64,000 nt of DNA, from contig NZ_JAJEWM010000001.1 of the NCBI RefSeq assembly GCF_020687685.1, positions 186,001 to 250,000 on the forward strand, read 5' to 3'. Each line of letters starts with the position of its first letter. The first letter of the stretch is position 1. Under the pieces are notes generated by a model. That model was not told the origin of the DNA, did no database searches, and saw nothing but the letters and a program-made list of their open reading frames with translations. A program made the position numbers and the translations under genes. Of this stretch, positions 28,241 through 37,379 are shown piece after piece. The stretch is from Tessaracoccus sp. OS52. Lineage in GTDB: Bacteria > Actinomycetota > Actinomycetes > Propionibacteriales > Propionibacteriaceae.

Positions 28241-29904
28241 GCGAGAACCTGGTTCCGGGCAGCCGTTTCGAGTGGCCCGACTCCGCGACCGACTTCGGCA
28301 CGATGCGCGGGGGTCCGAGCAGTGCGGGCGTCGGTCTCGCGGAAGCGCCGGTGGAGGACTACGTCACCGGTGAGGCTGTGACCGCGGTGCCCGACGACGC
28401 CGTCAGCATCTCCGCCGACACCACCGTCGCCGCCGACGCGGTCGCGGTCGCACCCGACGGCACCGTCGTCGACACCCGCGGAGAGGCCACCGTGGTGTCC
28501 ACCGCCGACGGGGTCGAGGTGACGGTCGAGGCGGATGGCTCCGTCACCGTTGATTCGGACTTCATGAACGCGACCGAGGTCAAGGATCTGTCGTCGCTGG
28601 CCTTGGGTGGTTCCTTCGAGACCGCCTCGGGGACCGTAGTCACCCGCAACGAGGACGGCTCGGTCACCATCGAGCAGGCCAACGGACAGACGACCACGAT
28701 CAACGCCGACGGCAGCGTCGACGTGGACCTCCCCGACGAGTACGGCGCCCTGGCCAACGGCGGCGTCGGCGACGGCAGCGGCAGCGGCGCGCCGGCCGGG
28801 GAGGGCGACGCGGAAACGGCCGACCCCGAAGAGAACGGCGCGGGTGCATCCGGGGGTGGCTCGGGAGGCGGCGACCCCGCCGTCGGTAGCGGAGGCGGCG
28901 ACCCCGCCGTCGGTAGCGGAGGCGGCGTCCCATCGGGTGCAGCTGAGGGTGGTTTGCCTTCGGGTGGCGGAGTTGGTGGTGGTCTGCCCTCGGGCGGCGG
29001 CGGGGGTGTGCCGGGCGGTGGCGGCCTGCCCGCTGGTGGTGGCGGTGCCTCATTGCCCGGCGGCGCCGGGACGGGTGTGAGCGCGTCCGGCTCGAACCCC
29101 AACGGCGATGGCCAGACCGGCGATGGCGGCGAACTCACGGATCCCGGCGTCGACAGCGGTGTGGGGCCCGACGGCCTCGTTCACGACCCGGTGGACACCG
29201 ACGGCGACGGGATCCCCGACTACCGCGACGTCGATTCCGACAATGACGGCATTCCTGACTACGTGGAGGCGCGTCCTGACGAGCCTCGCCCCGGCGACCC
29301 GGGTGGGCGGGTCTCTCCGGGTCTGCCCTCCAACCCCGGTGAGCCGACCGGCCCGTCCGCCCCCTCCGGACCCGGCGGTGGCGGCGGTGGCCTACCCGGG
29401 CCAGGGTCGCCCGGCGGCGGTCCTGGTGGCGGTCCGAGTGGCGGCCCCGGTGGTGGTCCCGGTGGGGGTCCGAGTGGCGGCCCCGGTGGTGGTCCCGGTG
29501 GGGGTCCGAGTGGCGGCCCCGGTGGTGGTCCTGCTGGCGGTCCGAGTGGCGGCCCCGGTGGCGGTCCGAGTGGTGGTCCCGGCGGAGTCCCCGGTGGCGG
29601 TCCTGAGGACTTCACCTACGACCTCTCGGACCTCCGCGACGACGCCGCGTACTTCGCTGACCTCGCACCGCAGGCCCAGACCATTTCGGAGTGCTGGACG
29701 GCCGTGTCAACGCTCGTGCAGCACTGGGGCCTGTGGAGTGGCGGCTCGCCGTCGTACGTCACCGCCTGCCAGAAGTTCGCCGAGCTCTACGCCGGTGCGT
29801 CGAGGGAGATGACGGCCATCTCCGAAGGACTGTCCAGGACCGCCGCGGACTACGAGGCCCAGGAGGCCGAGAACACCGCAACAGCCGCAACCGTAAACGT
29901 CTAA
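28237..29904 (+). CDS. Large Gly/Pro-rich WXG100-like protein with calcium-binding-type repeats
   Basis: A 555-residue protein from GTG 28237 (GGAGA upstream). Order: residues ~20-170, a beta-repeat-like region of T/V/D-rich segments (DGSVTV, DGSVTI, DGSVDV); ~185-310, Gly-rich low complexity; ~318-345, two thrombospondin-3-like acidic loops (DTDGDGIPDYRD, DSDNDGIPDY) expected to bind calcium; ~385-450, tandem GGPSGGPGGGP units; and a C-terminal ~100-residue helical domain with WSG at 500-502, resembling WXG100/ESX proteins. Coupling to the YbaB-like gene supports a type VII-secreted surface or matrix protein. No secretion ATPase is in the window. Confidence 0.8.
   Translation: MSENLVPGSRFEWPDSATDFGTMRGGPSSAGVGLAEAPVEDYVTGEAVTAVPDDAVSISADTTVAADAVAVAPDGTVVDTRGEATVVSTADGVEVTVEADGSVTVDSDFMNATEVKDLSSLALGGSFETASGTVVTRNEDGSVTIEQANGQTTTINADGSVDVDLPDEYGALANGGVGDGSGSGAPAGEGDAETADPEENGAGASGGGSGGGDPAVGSGGGDPAVGSGGGVPSGAAEGGLPSGGGVGGGLPSGGGGGVPGGGGLPAGGGGASLPGGAGTGVSASGSNPNGDGQTGDGGELTDPGVDSGVGPDGLVHDPVDTDGDGIPDYRDVDSDNDGIPDYVEARPDEPRPGDPGGRVSPGLPSNPGEPTGPSAPSGPGGGGGGLPGPGSPGGGPGGGPSGGPGGGPGGGPSGGPGGGPGGGPSGGPGGGPAGGPSGGPGGGPSGGPGGVPGGGPEDFTYDLSDLRDDAAYFADLAPQAQTISECWTAVSTLVQHWGLWSGGSPSYVTACQKFAELYAGASREMTAISEGLSRTAADYEAQEAENTATAATVNV
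29400..29600 (+). repeat. In-frame GGPSGGPGGGP coding repeats
   Basis: DNA units such as GGTGGTCCCGGTGGGGGTCC recur head to tail and encode Gly-Gly-Pro triplets. Such arrays change length readily, so strain-to-strain variation is expected. Confidence 0.9.
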
Positions 29905-29919
29905 GGAAGGCTAGATCCA

Positions 29920-30723
29920 ATGGCTCCCATCGCTACCAGCCCCAGCGGCACGATCGCGCCCTGCGCCTTCACCCTCGACGTCCAGTGGATCCTCGACGCC
30001 GTCCAGCGCGTGCAGGACCTCATCGGGAAGGTCAAGGACTTCTGCAACACCGCTCTGGACTACGCCGAGCGGGTCCTGCAGAAGCTGTCCGGAATCCTCA
30101 GCTGGTTCTGCTGGATGCCGGCAGGCAAGTTCGCGAAAACCGTCGTCGACAACGCCTGCCGCGTCCTTCGCGGCGCGATCAACACCATCGCCACCATCTA
30201 CGACCGGGTCTACGAGGCCATGAAGCACGTCCTCGCGCCTTGGGAGGTCCGCTCCGCCGGCCGCCAGATTCGTGACGTCCTCGCCCCGAAGTGCGAGGAG
30301 TTCGCCGGCATGGTCGACCAGCACAACCTCGCGTCGGTCAACAGTTGGACCGGTTCGGCGGCCGACGCGTTCGGCTCCACGATGGACCGACAGACGGACG
30401 CCGCTGCGGATGCGGCTGCCGACGCCCGCGACTTCGGGGATGCCGTGGAGTCCATCGGCGCCGAAGGGGTGTCGACGACCGTCACGTTCATCTCGTCGCT
30501 GCTGGTGGCGCTCGCCGGCCTGGCCACAGCGATCATCGGCATGATCGGGGTGCCGATCGGTACCGTCGCCGGGGCCGCGGCCGCCGTCGGTCTCGTGAGT
30601 GCCATCATCAGCTTCATCATGGTGTTCGTCACCGTGATGATGGACATCAACGGCCAGGTCGGCGACCTGAGCGGCGCCGGTGGCCGGATCTCCGGAGGCC
30701 AATGGCCCAAGGCCCGATTCTGA
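29920..30723 (+). CDS. WXG100-superfamily-like protein with C-terminal membrane helices
   Basis: A 267-residue protein. The helical N-terminal half ends in a WxG turn (NSWTGSAADAFGS, Trp143-Gly145) followed by another helix, which is the ESX/LXG-type hairpin pattern; the C-terminal part has two long hydrophobic segments (about 192-222 and 226-245). It lies 15 bp after the Gly-rich WxG protein and is surely in the same operon. A secreted pore-forming or membrane-docking partner of the preceding protein is possible; I do not recognise a toxin domain. Confidence 0.75.
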   Translation: MAPIATSPSGTIAPCAFTLDVQWILDAVQRVQDLIGKVKDFCNTALDYAERVLQKLSGILSWFCWMPAGKFAKTVVDNACRVLRGAINTIATIYDRVYEAMKHVLAPWEVRSAGRQIRDVLAPKCEEFAGMVDQHNLASVNSWTGSAADAFGSTMDRQTDAAADAAADARDFGDAVESIGAEGVSTTVTFISSLLVALAGLATAIIGMIGVPIGTVAGAAAAVGLVSAIISFIMVFVTVMMDINGQVGDLSGAGGRISGGQWPKARF

Positions 30724-30794
30724 GGCATTCGACCCGTCCCCGGGACCCGCTGAGGCGCGGTCCCGGGGACTTCCCGTCCCGGGCGTCGAAAATC

Positions 30795-30821
30795 TTTGCA
30801 CTCGCTTGGGTGGAGTGCTAA
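30795..30821. promoter_or_regulatory. CIRCE operator 1 (HrcA site)
   Basis: TTTGCACTC, nine bases, GAGTGCTAA: the CIRCE inverted repeat with one mismatch to TTAGCACTC-N9-GAGTGCTAA. HrcA represses chaperonin genes from this site until heat or misfolded protein titrates it. Confidence 0.95.
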
Positions 30822-30829
30822 GAATGGAG

Positions 30830-30856
30830 TTAGCACTCGGCCGGTCCGAGTGCTAC
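30830..30856. promoter_or_regulatory. CIRCE operator 2 (HrcA site)
   Basis: TTAGCACTC, nine bases, GAGTGCTAC: CIRCE with one mismatch, eight bases after the first. Because the right arm of site 1 and the left arm of site 2 are themselves an inverted repeat, alternative pairings are possible. Confidence 0.95.
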
Positions 30857-30946
30857 CGATTCGCAGGGTGAGGCCTCCGGGCCGTCCGTCGCGGGCACCG
30901 TGCGAACACAACAGAACGAACACCCCGGGGCCTGCGCCCCGCTTGA

Positions 30947-32599
<1,653 letters not shown>

Positions 32600-32612
32600 C
32601 CCACCACTCCCG

Positions 32613-32648
32613 CGAGAAAGGCCCCGGCTCGCGCCGGGGCCTTTCTCG
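32613..32648 (+). terminator. Rho-independent terminator of groEL
   Basis: A perfect 16-bp stem (32613-32628 and 32633-32648) with loop TCGC. The right arm carries CTTTCTCG. It ends only 25 bp ahead of the helicase gene and so separates the defence island from groEL. Confidence 0.9.
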
Positions 32649-32673
32649 TGTGTCCGTCTGCCATCATCGAACC

Positions 32674-35600
32674 ATGGACCTTCGTGACATTGCTGTCGGG
32701 CAACGGATCCAGGGCATTGCCCCCGGCCAGTTGGTACAGGTCGTCGGGGCTTCCCCGCGTGGTGACACCGCCGTTGAGGTCGCCTACCGCATGCAGGACG
32801 GCAACTACGGCGGTCAGCTCGTCTTCGCCTCCCAGGCCGCCGGTTTCAGCGTCGTGGACGTCGATCACAGGCCCTTTGACGCCGACCCCGCAGAGTTTCG
32901 GCTCGCCGCCGAGGCGCTGCGCATTCTGGAGGCCGCGAAGTACGACCCTTTCCTGTCTGTCTCCACCAGCGACATTCGGCCGTTGCCGCACCAACTGAAG
33001 GCCGTCTACGAGGAGCTGCTCCCACGGATCCCACTGCGCTTCCTCCTGGCCGACGACCCGGGCGCGGGGAAGACAATCATGGCCGGCCTGTACATCAAGC
33101 AGTTGATGCTCCGCGACGACGTCCGCCGGTGCCTCATCGTCGCACCGGGCGGTCTGGCCGAACAGTGGCAGGATGAGCTCCACTTCAAGTTCGGGCTCGA
33201 CTTCACGATCCTCACAAGCGAACTCATCAACGCGACTCTCGGCGGGTCGGTCTTCGAGAAGGAGCCGCGGCTGATCGCGCGGATGGATCACTTGTCCCGC
33301 AACGATGACCTGCTGGACGCTCTCCGGCAAAGCCACTGGGACCTGGTCATCGTCGATGAGGCACACCGGATGGGGGCGCACTACTTCGGCAGGGAAACCA
33401 AGAAGACAAAGCGCTTCCAGCTGGGGGAGCAGCTGCGGGACCGGGCGCGACACCTCCTGCTGATGACGGCCACCCCGCACGCAGGCAAGGAGGAGGATTT
33501 CCAACTGTTCCTCTCCCTCCTGGACCGAGACACCTTCGCAGGCAAACCGCGCGACGGCGTCGTCCGGGCCAACCCGCGGGCCTTCATGCGGCGCATGGTG
33601 AAGGAGGACCTACTCACGTTCGAGGGCAAGCCCCTGTTCCCCGAGCGCATCGCCACCACCGTCGAGTACGAGCTTTCCGACGACGAGCAGGAACTCTACG
33701 AGAGGGTCTCTGACTACGTACGCACCGAGATGAACCGCGCGGACATGTTGGACGGCAAGCGCCGCAACACCGTCGGGTTCGCATTGACGGTGCTGCAGCG
33801 TCGGCTTGCGTCCAGCCCGGAGGCCATCCTGCAGTCCCTCGTCCGCCGCAGCGCCCGCCTGCGGAAGCGCCGGGATGACCTCGCCAACGGTGTGGCGGTC
33901 GAGGAGCCGGCGTTCGACCCGTCGGGACTCGACGAAGAGGAGGAGTTCCCGTCGGGGGAGTTCGAGGCACAGCTGGAGTTGTTCGTCGACTCTGCGACCG
34001 GCGCCCGGACCATCGCCGAACTGGATACCGAACTGGCCTCACTGGAGGAACTCACCCATCTGGCCCGACGGCTGCGCGCCTCCGGCCGGGACGTGAAGTG
34101 GCAACAACTCAGCAGAGTCATCCAGGACCAGGTCCTCGCCGGCGCGGAGCGTCCCAGCAAGCTCATCGTCTTCACGGAGCATCGTGACACGCTGGAGTAC
34201 CTGCGTCATCGCATCGGCGTGCTTCTTGCGGATCCGGAGGCAGTCGTCGCCATCCATGGCGGCGTCAACCGCGGGGAACGTCGTCGCGTAACCGCGGAGT
34301 TCACCCACAACGAGCGCGTCCAGTTCCTGATCGCGACGGATGCCGCGGGTGAGGGCCTCAACCTCCAAGCCGCACACCTCATGGTCAACTATGACCTGCC
34401 CTGGAACCCGAACCGGATTGAACAGCGTTTCGGCAGGATCCACCGGATCGGCCAGGAGGAGGTCTGTCGGCTGTGGAACCTGGTGGCCACCAATACTCGT
34501 GAGGGAGACGTCTACTCGACTCTGCTGAAGAAGCTCGAAGAGATGCGCGCCGCCTACGGCGGGAAGGTGTTCGACGTCCTGGGGGAGGCGTTCAGCGACG
34601 GACGCTCCCTCAAGGACCTGCTGGTCGAGGCAATCCGCTACGGCGCGGACCCCGAGGTCCGTGCACGGATGCGGGAGACCGTTGACGCCCAGGCCGGCGA
34701 CGGGCTCCGTGAACTCATCGAGCAGAACGACCTTGACAACGACAACCTGACCACCCGCGACGTCGAGGAGCTGCGTCGCGAGATGGACGAGGCCTACGCC
34801 AGGCGCCTGGCCCCGCACTTCCTGGAGGCGGCCTTCGCGGACGCCTTCGCGCGGCAGGGTGGGCGGTGGTCCAAGCGGGAGGCAGGGCGGTACGAGATCA
34901 CACACGTGCCGCAGACCTTCCGTTCACGTGGTCTGCCCATAGCCACCAGGTACGAGCGGGTCACCTTCGACCCCGCCCATGTGCAGCCGGGGCCAGATCG
35001 AGCCCGCGCCGACCTCTTGGCACCCGGACATCCCCTGCACGACGAGGTTCTCCGGCAGGCGCTTGAGCGGTGGGGCGGTGCGCTGGAGCGCGGGACGGTT
35101 TTCACGAGTGAAGCGGTTGCCGAACCTTGCCTGCTGGTGGGTGTCTCTCAGGAGGTCGCCGACGGGTCGGGCCAAGTGATCGACAGGCGATTTGGCTACG
35201 CACTCATCGGCAGCGAGGGGGCGCCGCGGGATGCTGGCACGGCCCCGCACCTGGACCTGACCGCTGACCAGGGGGTGAGCCACGCTTGGCTAGGGGGCGC
35301 CCACCCTGACCGGTTCGAGTGGCTTGCGGCTGCCGAGAACCGGGCCATCCAGCACGCCGTTGAGACGGAGGTGCCAGCGCAGCTGGCTGCCCTCGAACCC
35401 GCGCGCGACAGGCAGATGACCAGGTTGTGGGAGGCGGTTTATCACCGACTTTCGCATGAGATCAGGCGGCTGGGCGAGGAGGCCTTGGCAACCTCCGAGA
35501 AGGAGGCTCTCGGATTGCTGGTGAAGGAGTCGTCGGATTCGCTGGCCCGCAAGAGCCGGGAGCTGGAGTCGCGTCTGGAGCAGCGTCGGAGCGAAATCGA

Positions 35601-36081
35601 GTCCCAGCGCATGCTTGTGCCGAAGACGCCGCGTCTGGTGAGTGTCGCGGTCGTCCTGCCGGCCGAGGCGGGCGGCGCCTCGCATGCCCGGGAAACCAAG
35701 CTTGTCGAGCGCCGCGCGGTGGACGCGGTCATGGCGGTGGAACGCCGGCTGGGGCGTCGCCCCGTGGAGCAGGTGCACTGGAACCCTGGCTTCGACATCC
35801 TCAGCGAGGTCGACGGCGGGCTGCCGATCCGCATCGAGGTCAAGGGGCGCATCAAGGGCGCCGACGACTTCGTGATCACCCGCAACGAGGTGCTGGAGGC
35901 GAAGAACACGGCGCCGCGTTACCGGCTGGCGCTGGTGGCCGTCGACCCCGAAGATCCTGCCGGCGACGAGGTCACATACGTCGCGAATCCGTTCGATGGC
36001 GTCAGCTTCGGCGACTACTCGACGGCGAAGCTCGCGCTGCCGTGGAAGCAGACGTGGGAGAAGGGGCGGAAGCCTTGGTGA
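32674..36081 (+). CDS. SNF2-type helicase with C-terminal DUF3883 (restriction-nuclease-like) domain
   Basis: A 1,135-residue protein. Walker A DDPGAGKT is at 127-134, the DEAH box in IVDEAHRMG near 228, motif III LLMTATPHAGK, then the second RecA lobe with VFTEHRDTLEYL, ATDAAGEGLNLQAAH and the motif VI arginines in RIEQRFGRIHRIGQ. A helical region follows, with a coiled stretch rich in Arg/Glu near residues 960-980. The last ~110 residues match DUF3883: GFDILSEVDGG (about 1038) and IRIEVKGR (about 1054), i.e. the D...ExK core of a PD-(D/E)xK nuclease. Large helicases of this build belong to phage-restriction gene clusters. I chose the ATG at 32674. Confidence 0.9.
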   Translation: MDLRDIAVGQRIQGIAPGQLVQVVGASPRGDTAVEVAYRMQDGNYGGQLVFASQAAGFSVVDVDHRPFDADPAEFRLAAEALRILEAAKYDPFLSVSTSDIRPLPHQLKAVYEELLPRIPLRFLLADDPGAGKTIMAGLYIKQLMLRDDVRRCLIVAPGGLAEQWQDELHFKFGLDFTILTSELINATLGGSVFEKEPRLIARMDHLSRNDDLLDALRQSHWDLVIVDEAHRMGAHYFGRETKKTKRFQLGEQLRDRARHLLLMTATPHAGKEEDFQLFLSLLDRDTFAGKPRDGVVRANPRAFMRRMVKEDLLTFEGKPLFPERIATTVEYELSDDEQELYERVSDYVRTEMNRADMLDGKRRNTVGFALTVLQRRLASSPEAILQSLVRRSARLRKRRDDLANGVAVEEPAFDPSGLDEEEEFPSGEFEAQLELFVDSATGARTIAELDTELASLEELTHLARRLRASGRDVKWQQLSRVIQDQVLAGAERPSKLIVFTEHRDTLEYLRHRIGVLLADPEAVVAIHGGVNRGERRRVTAEFTHNERVQFLIATDAAGEGLNLQAAHLMVNYDLPWNPNRIEQRFGRIHRIGQEEVCRLWNLVATNTREGDVYSTLLKKLEEMRAAYGGKVFDVLGEAFSDGRSLKDLLVEAIRYGADPEVRARMRETVDAQAGDGLRELIEQNDLDNDNLTTRDVEELRREMDEAYARRLAPHFLEAAFADAFARQGGRWSKREAGRYEITHVPQTFRSRGLPIATRYERVTFDPAHVQPGPDRARADLLAPGHPLHDEVLRQALERWGGALERGTVFTSEAVAEPCLLVGVSQEVADGSGQVIDRRFGYALIGSEGAPRDAGTAPHLDLTADQGVSHAWLGGAHPDRFEWLAAAENRAIQHAVETEVPAQLAALEPARDRQMTRLWEAVYHRLSHEIRRLGEEALATSEKEALGLLVKESSDSLARKSRELESRLEQRRSEIESQRMLVPKTPRLVSVAVVLPAEAGGASHARETKLVERRAVDAVMAVERRLGRRPVEQVHWNPGFDILSEVDGGLPIRIEVKGRIKGADDFVITRNEVLEAKNTAPRYRLALVAVDPEDPAGDEVTYVANPFDGVSFGDYSTAKLALPWKQTWEKGRKPW

Positions 36082-36082
36082 G

Positions 36083-36519
36083 TCAGCTGAGTGGGATGTC
36101 CCTGAGTGCCGTTCGGGTCATTGAGACGATGAAGGGGCCGGCGCGGTCGCTCAGCCTTTCGATGTCACGCCAGCGGGACATGAGGACCTCCAATTGCCCC
36201 CACTTGGTAGTTGCGTCAGGGCTGCTGAGATTGACCATCCGGGCGCCGTAATCGCGGACCGCCGCGATCTCCATCGGGCGATCCTGGATTCGTTTGTCCC
36301 GGGTGATGATGAGCCCTTGCTGCCGGGTGACGGTTGGTATCCATTGGTCGTCTGGGGCCCCGCGCCGAGTGACCATACAGGGTGGTCGGACTCGCTTGTT
36401 GACGGTATGGCGGGGTCGCCCGGATAGGTGACATCCGCTCGCAGAGCGGCCACCACCAGCGCCAGCCCGAGCAGATCCTCGTCGAGGTAGAACCGAACGT
36501 GGGTGGGTTTGCCGGTCAT
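36083..36519 (-). pseudogene. VapC45-like (DUF5615-type) PIN toxin, frameshifted
   Basis: Two frames together form one protein. From the ATG at 36519 the first frame reads THVRFYLDEDLLGLA...ADVTYPGDP, and from about 36411-36416 the family continues in the other frame with RHTVNKRVRPPC, WIPTVTRQQGLIITRD, EIAAVRDYGARMV, WGQLEVLMSRWRDIE and GPFIVSMTRTALRD. The first frame alone goes on as unrelated residues to 36151. One missing base at the run of four C (minus strand) would explain this. The start overlaps the DUF433 antitoxin stop (ATGA), as in intact pairs. It is either a dead toxin, a sequencing error, or, less likely, a frameshifted product. Confidence 0.85.
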
Positions 36520-37193
36520 GCAGCCTTCGACCTCTGCAGTTCCTCGTAGGCCAGTGCCGCATGTACCTGCGCACTCTTCAAGCCGAATAACTGCGCGGTC
36601 CCCTCGACATCGCCGGTGTCCTGAACTGCCTCCCACAGCGTGAGGGTGCGGATGCCCCCGATGGTGGGTGCGCCGAATCGATGCTGGGGATCAAGGACCA
36701 CGTCGGAATCCTCCGGCAGCAGCCGCCAACGCTGGGCTGTCTCCTGCTCGGCGAAGTCGACGCGCCTCAGGTAGGCATCGGCTGCTGGCAGAAGTAGGTA
36801 CTGGCCGCGGGCCTCTGAAACTAGCGCCTCGCTGGGCGGCAAGCCGGCGCGCTCCTGTGCTCGCCACAGCAACTCCTTGCCACCGATGAACGGTTTGGCG
36901 TGGGCGAGCGGGTAGGGGACGCCGAGGTCATCACGAAGGTTCGTGATGAAAGCGCGCAGTTCCGCCATGGGGATCTGGTTGCTGCGGTACTGGCGAAGGA
37001 GCCCCGCCTCCACGAACTCTCCCCAGGTCAAATTCCGGTTGCCCGTTGGTGTCTCCCTGAGTACCGGAAGGTAGTGCTTTCCAGAACGCTTGGTTCCCTC
37101 AAGCCAGTAGGTCAGCGTGCCATGCGGCATGACGAGAAGACGCGCGGCTTCGGCTATCGAGTAGACCTCGCGCTCCAGCATCCTGACCATCAT
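36516..37193 (-). CDS. DUF433 (VapB45-like) antitoxin with N-terminal helix-turn-helix
   Basis: A 225-residue protein. The N-terminus EREVYSIAEAARLLVMPHGTLTYWLEG is a MerR-like DNA-reading helix-turn-helix. The C-terminal ~60 residues are the DUF433 domain (VLDPQHRFGAPTIGGIRTLTLWEAV ... AQLFGLKSAQVHAALAYEE), which neutralises the PIN-like partner in VapBC45-type modules. I choose the ATG at 37193 because AGGGAGG lies eight bases upstream; the frame stays open to 37229. It overlaps the toxin by four bases and lies between the helicase and methyltransferase genes on the opposite strand. Confidence 0.87.
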   Translation of the reverse strand: MMVRMLEREVYSIAEAARLLVMPHGTLTYWLEGTKRSGKHYLPVLRETPTGNRNLTWGEFVEAGLLRQYRSNQIPMAELRAFITNLRDDLGVPYPLAHAKPFIGGKELLWRAQERAGLPPSEALVSEARGQYLLLPAADAYLRRVDFAEQETAQRWRLLPEDSDVVLDPQHRFGAPTIGGIRTLTLWEAVQDTGDVEGTAQLFGLKSAQVHAALAYEELQRSKAA

Positions 37194-37379
37194 CGTAGGC
37201 ACCTCCCTCATCGCGCCCCAGCCAACCATAAACGAGGAGGGACTGCCGACGGCGCACCCAAACGAGTGCCTGCCAATGGTGGCTCATACGGCTGACATCC
37301 CGCGTTGTGCCGACGCTGCACGGAGTTGCGGTGGCCGACCCACCGGGTCCACCCGCAGTGAGGTCGCTAGAGTGACCGC

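Noticed and set aside
28359..29138. Pro-rich open frame on the minus strand opposite the Gly-rich WxG protein
   Set aside because: It is the complement of Gly codons; the plus strand has ribosome-binding sites, overlaps and domain structure.
29400..29600. Regular repeats that might suggest a CRISPR array
   Set aside because: No unique spacers; the units are contiguous, in frame and encode Gly-Pro repeats.
36405..36420. Programmed -1 frameshifting in the PIN toxin
   Set aside because: The site has a run of four C but no canonical slippery heptamer, and I see no obvious downstream stimulatory structure. A simple one-base deletion is more economical.
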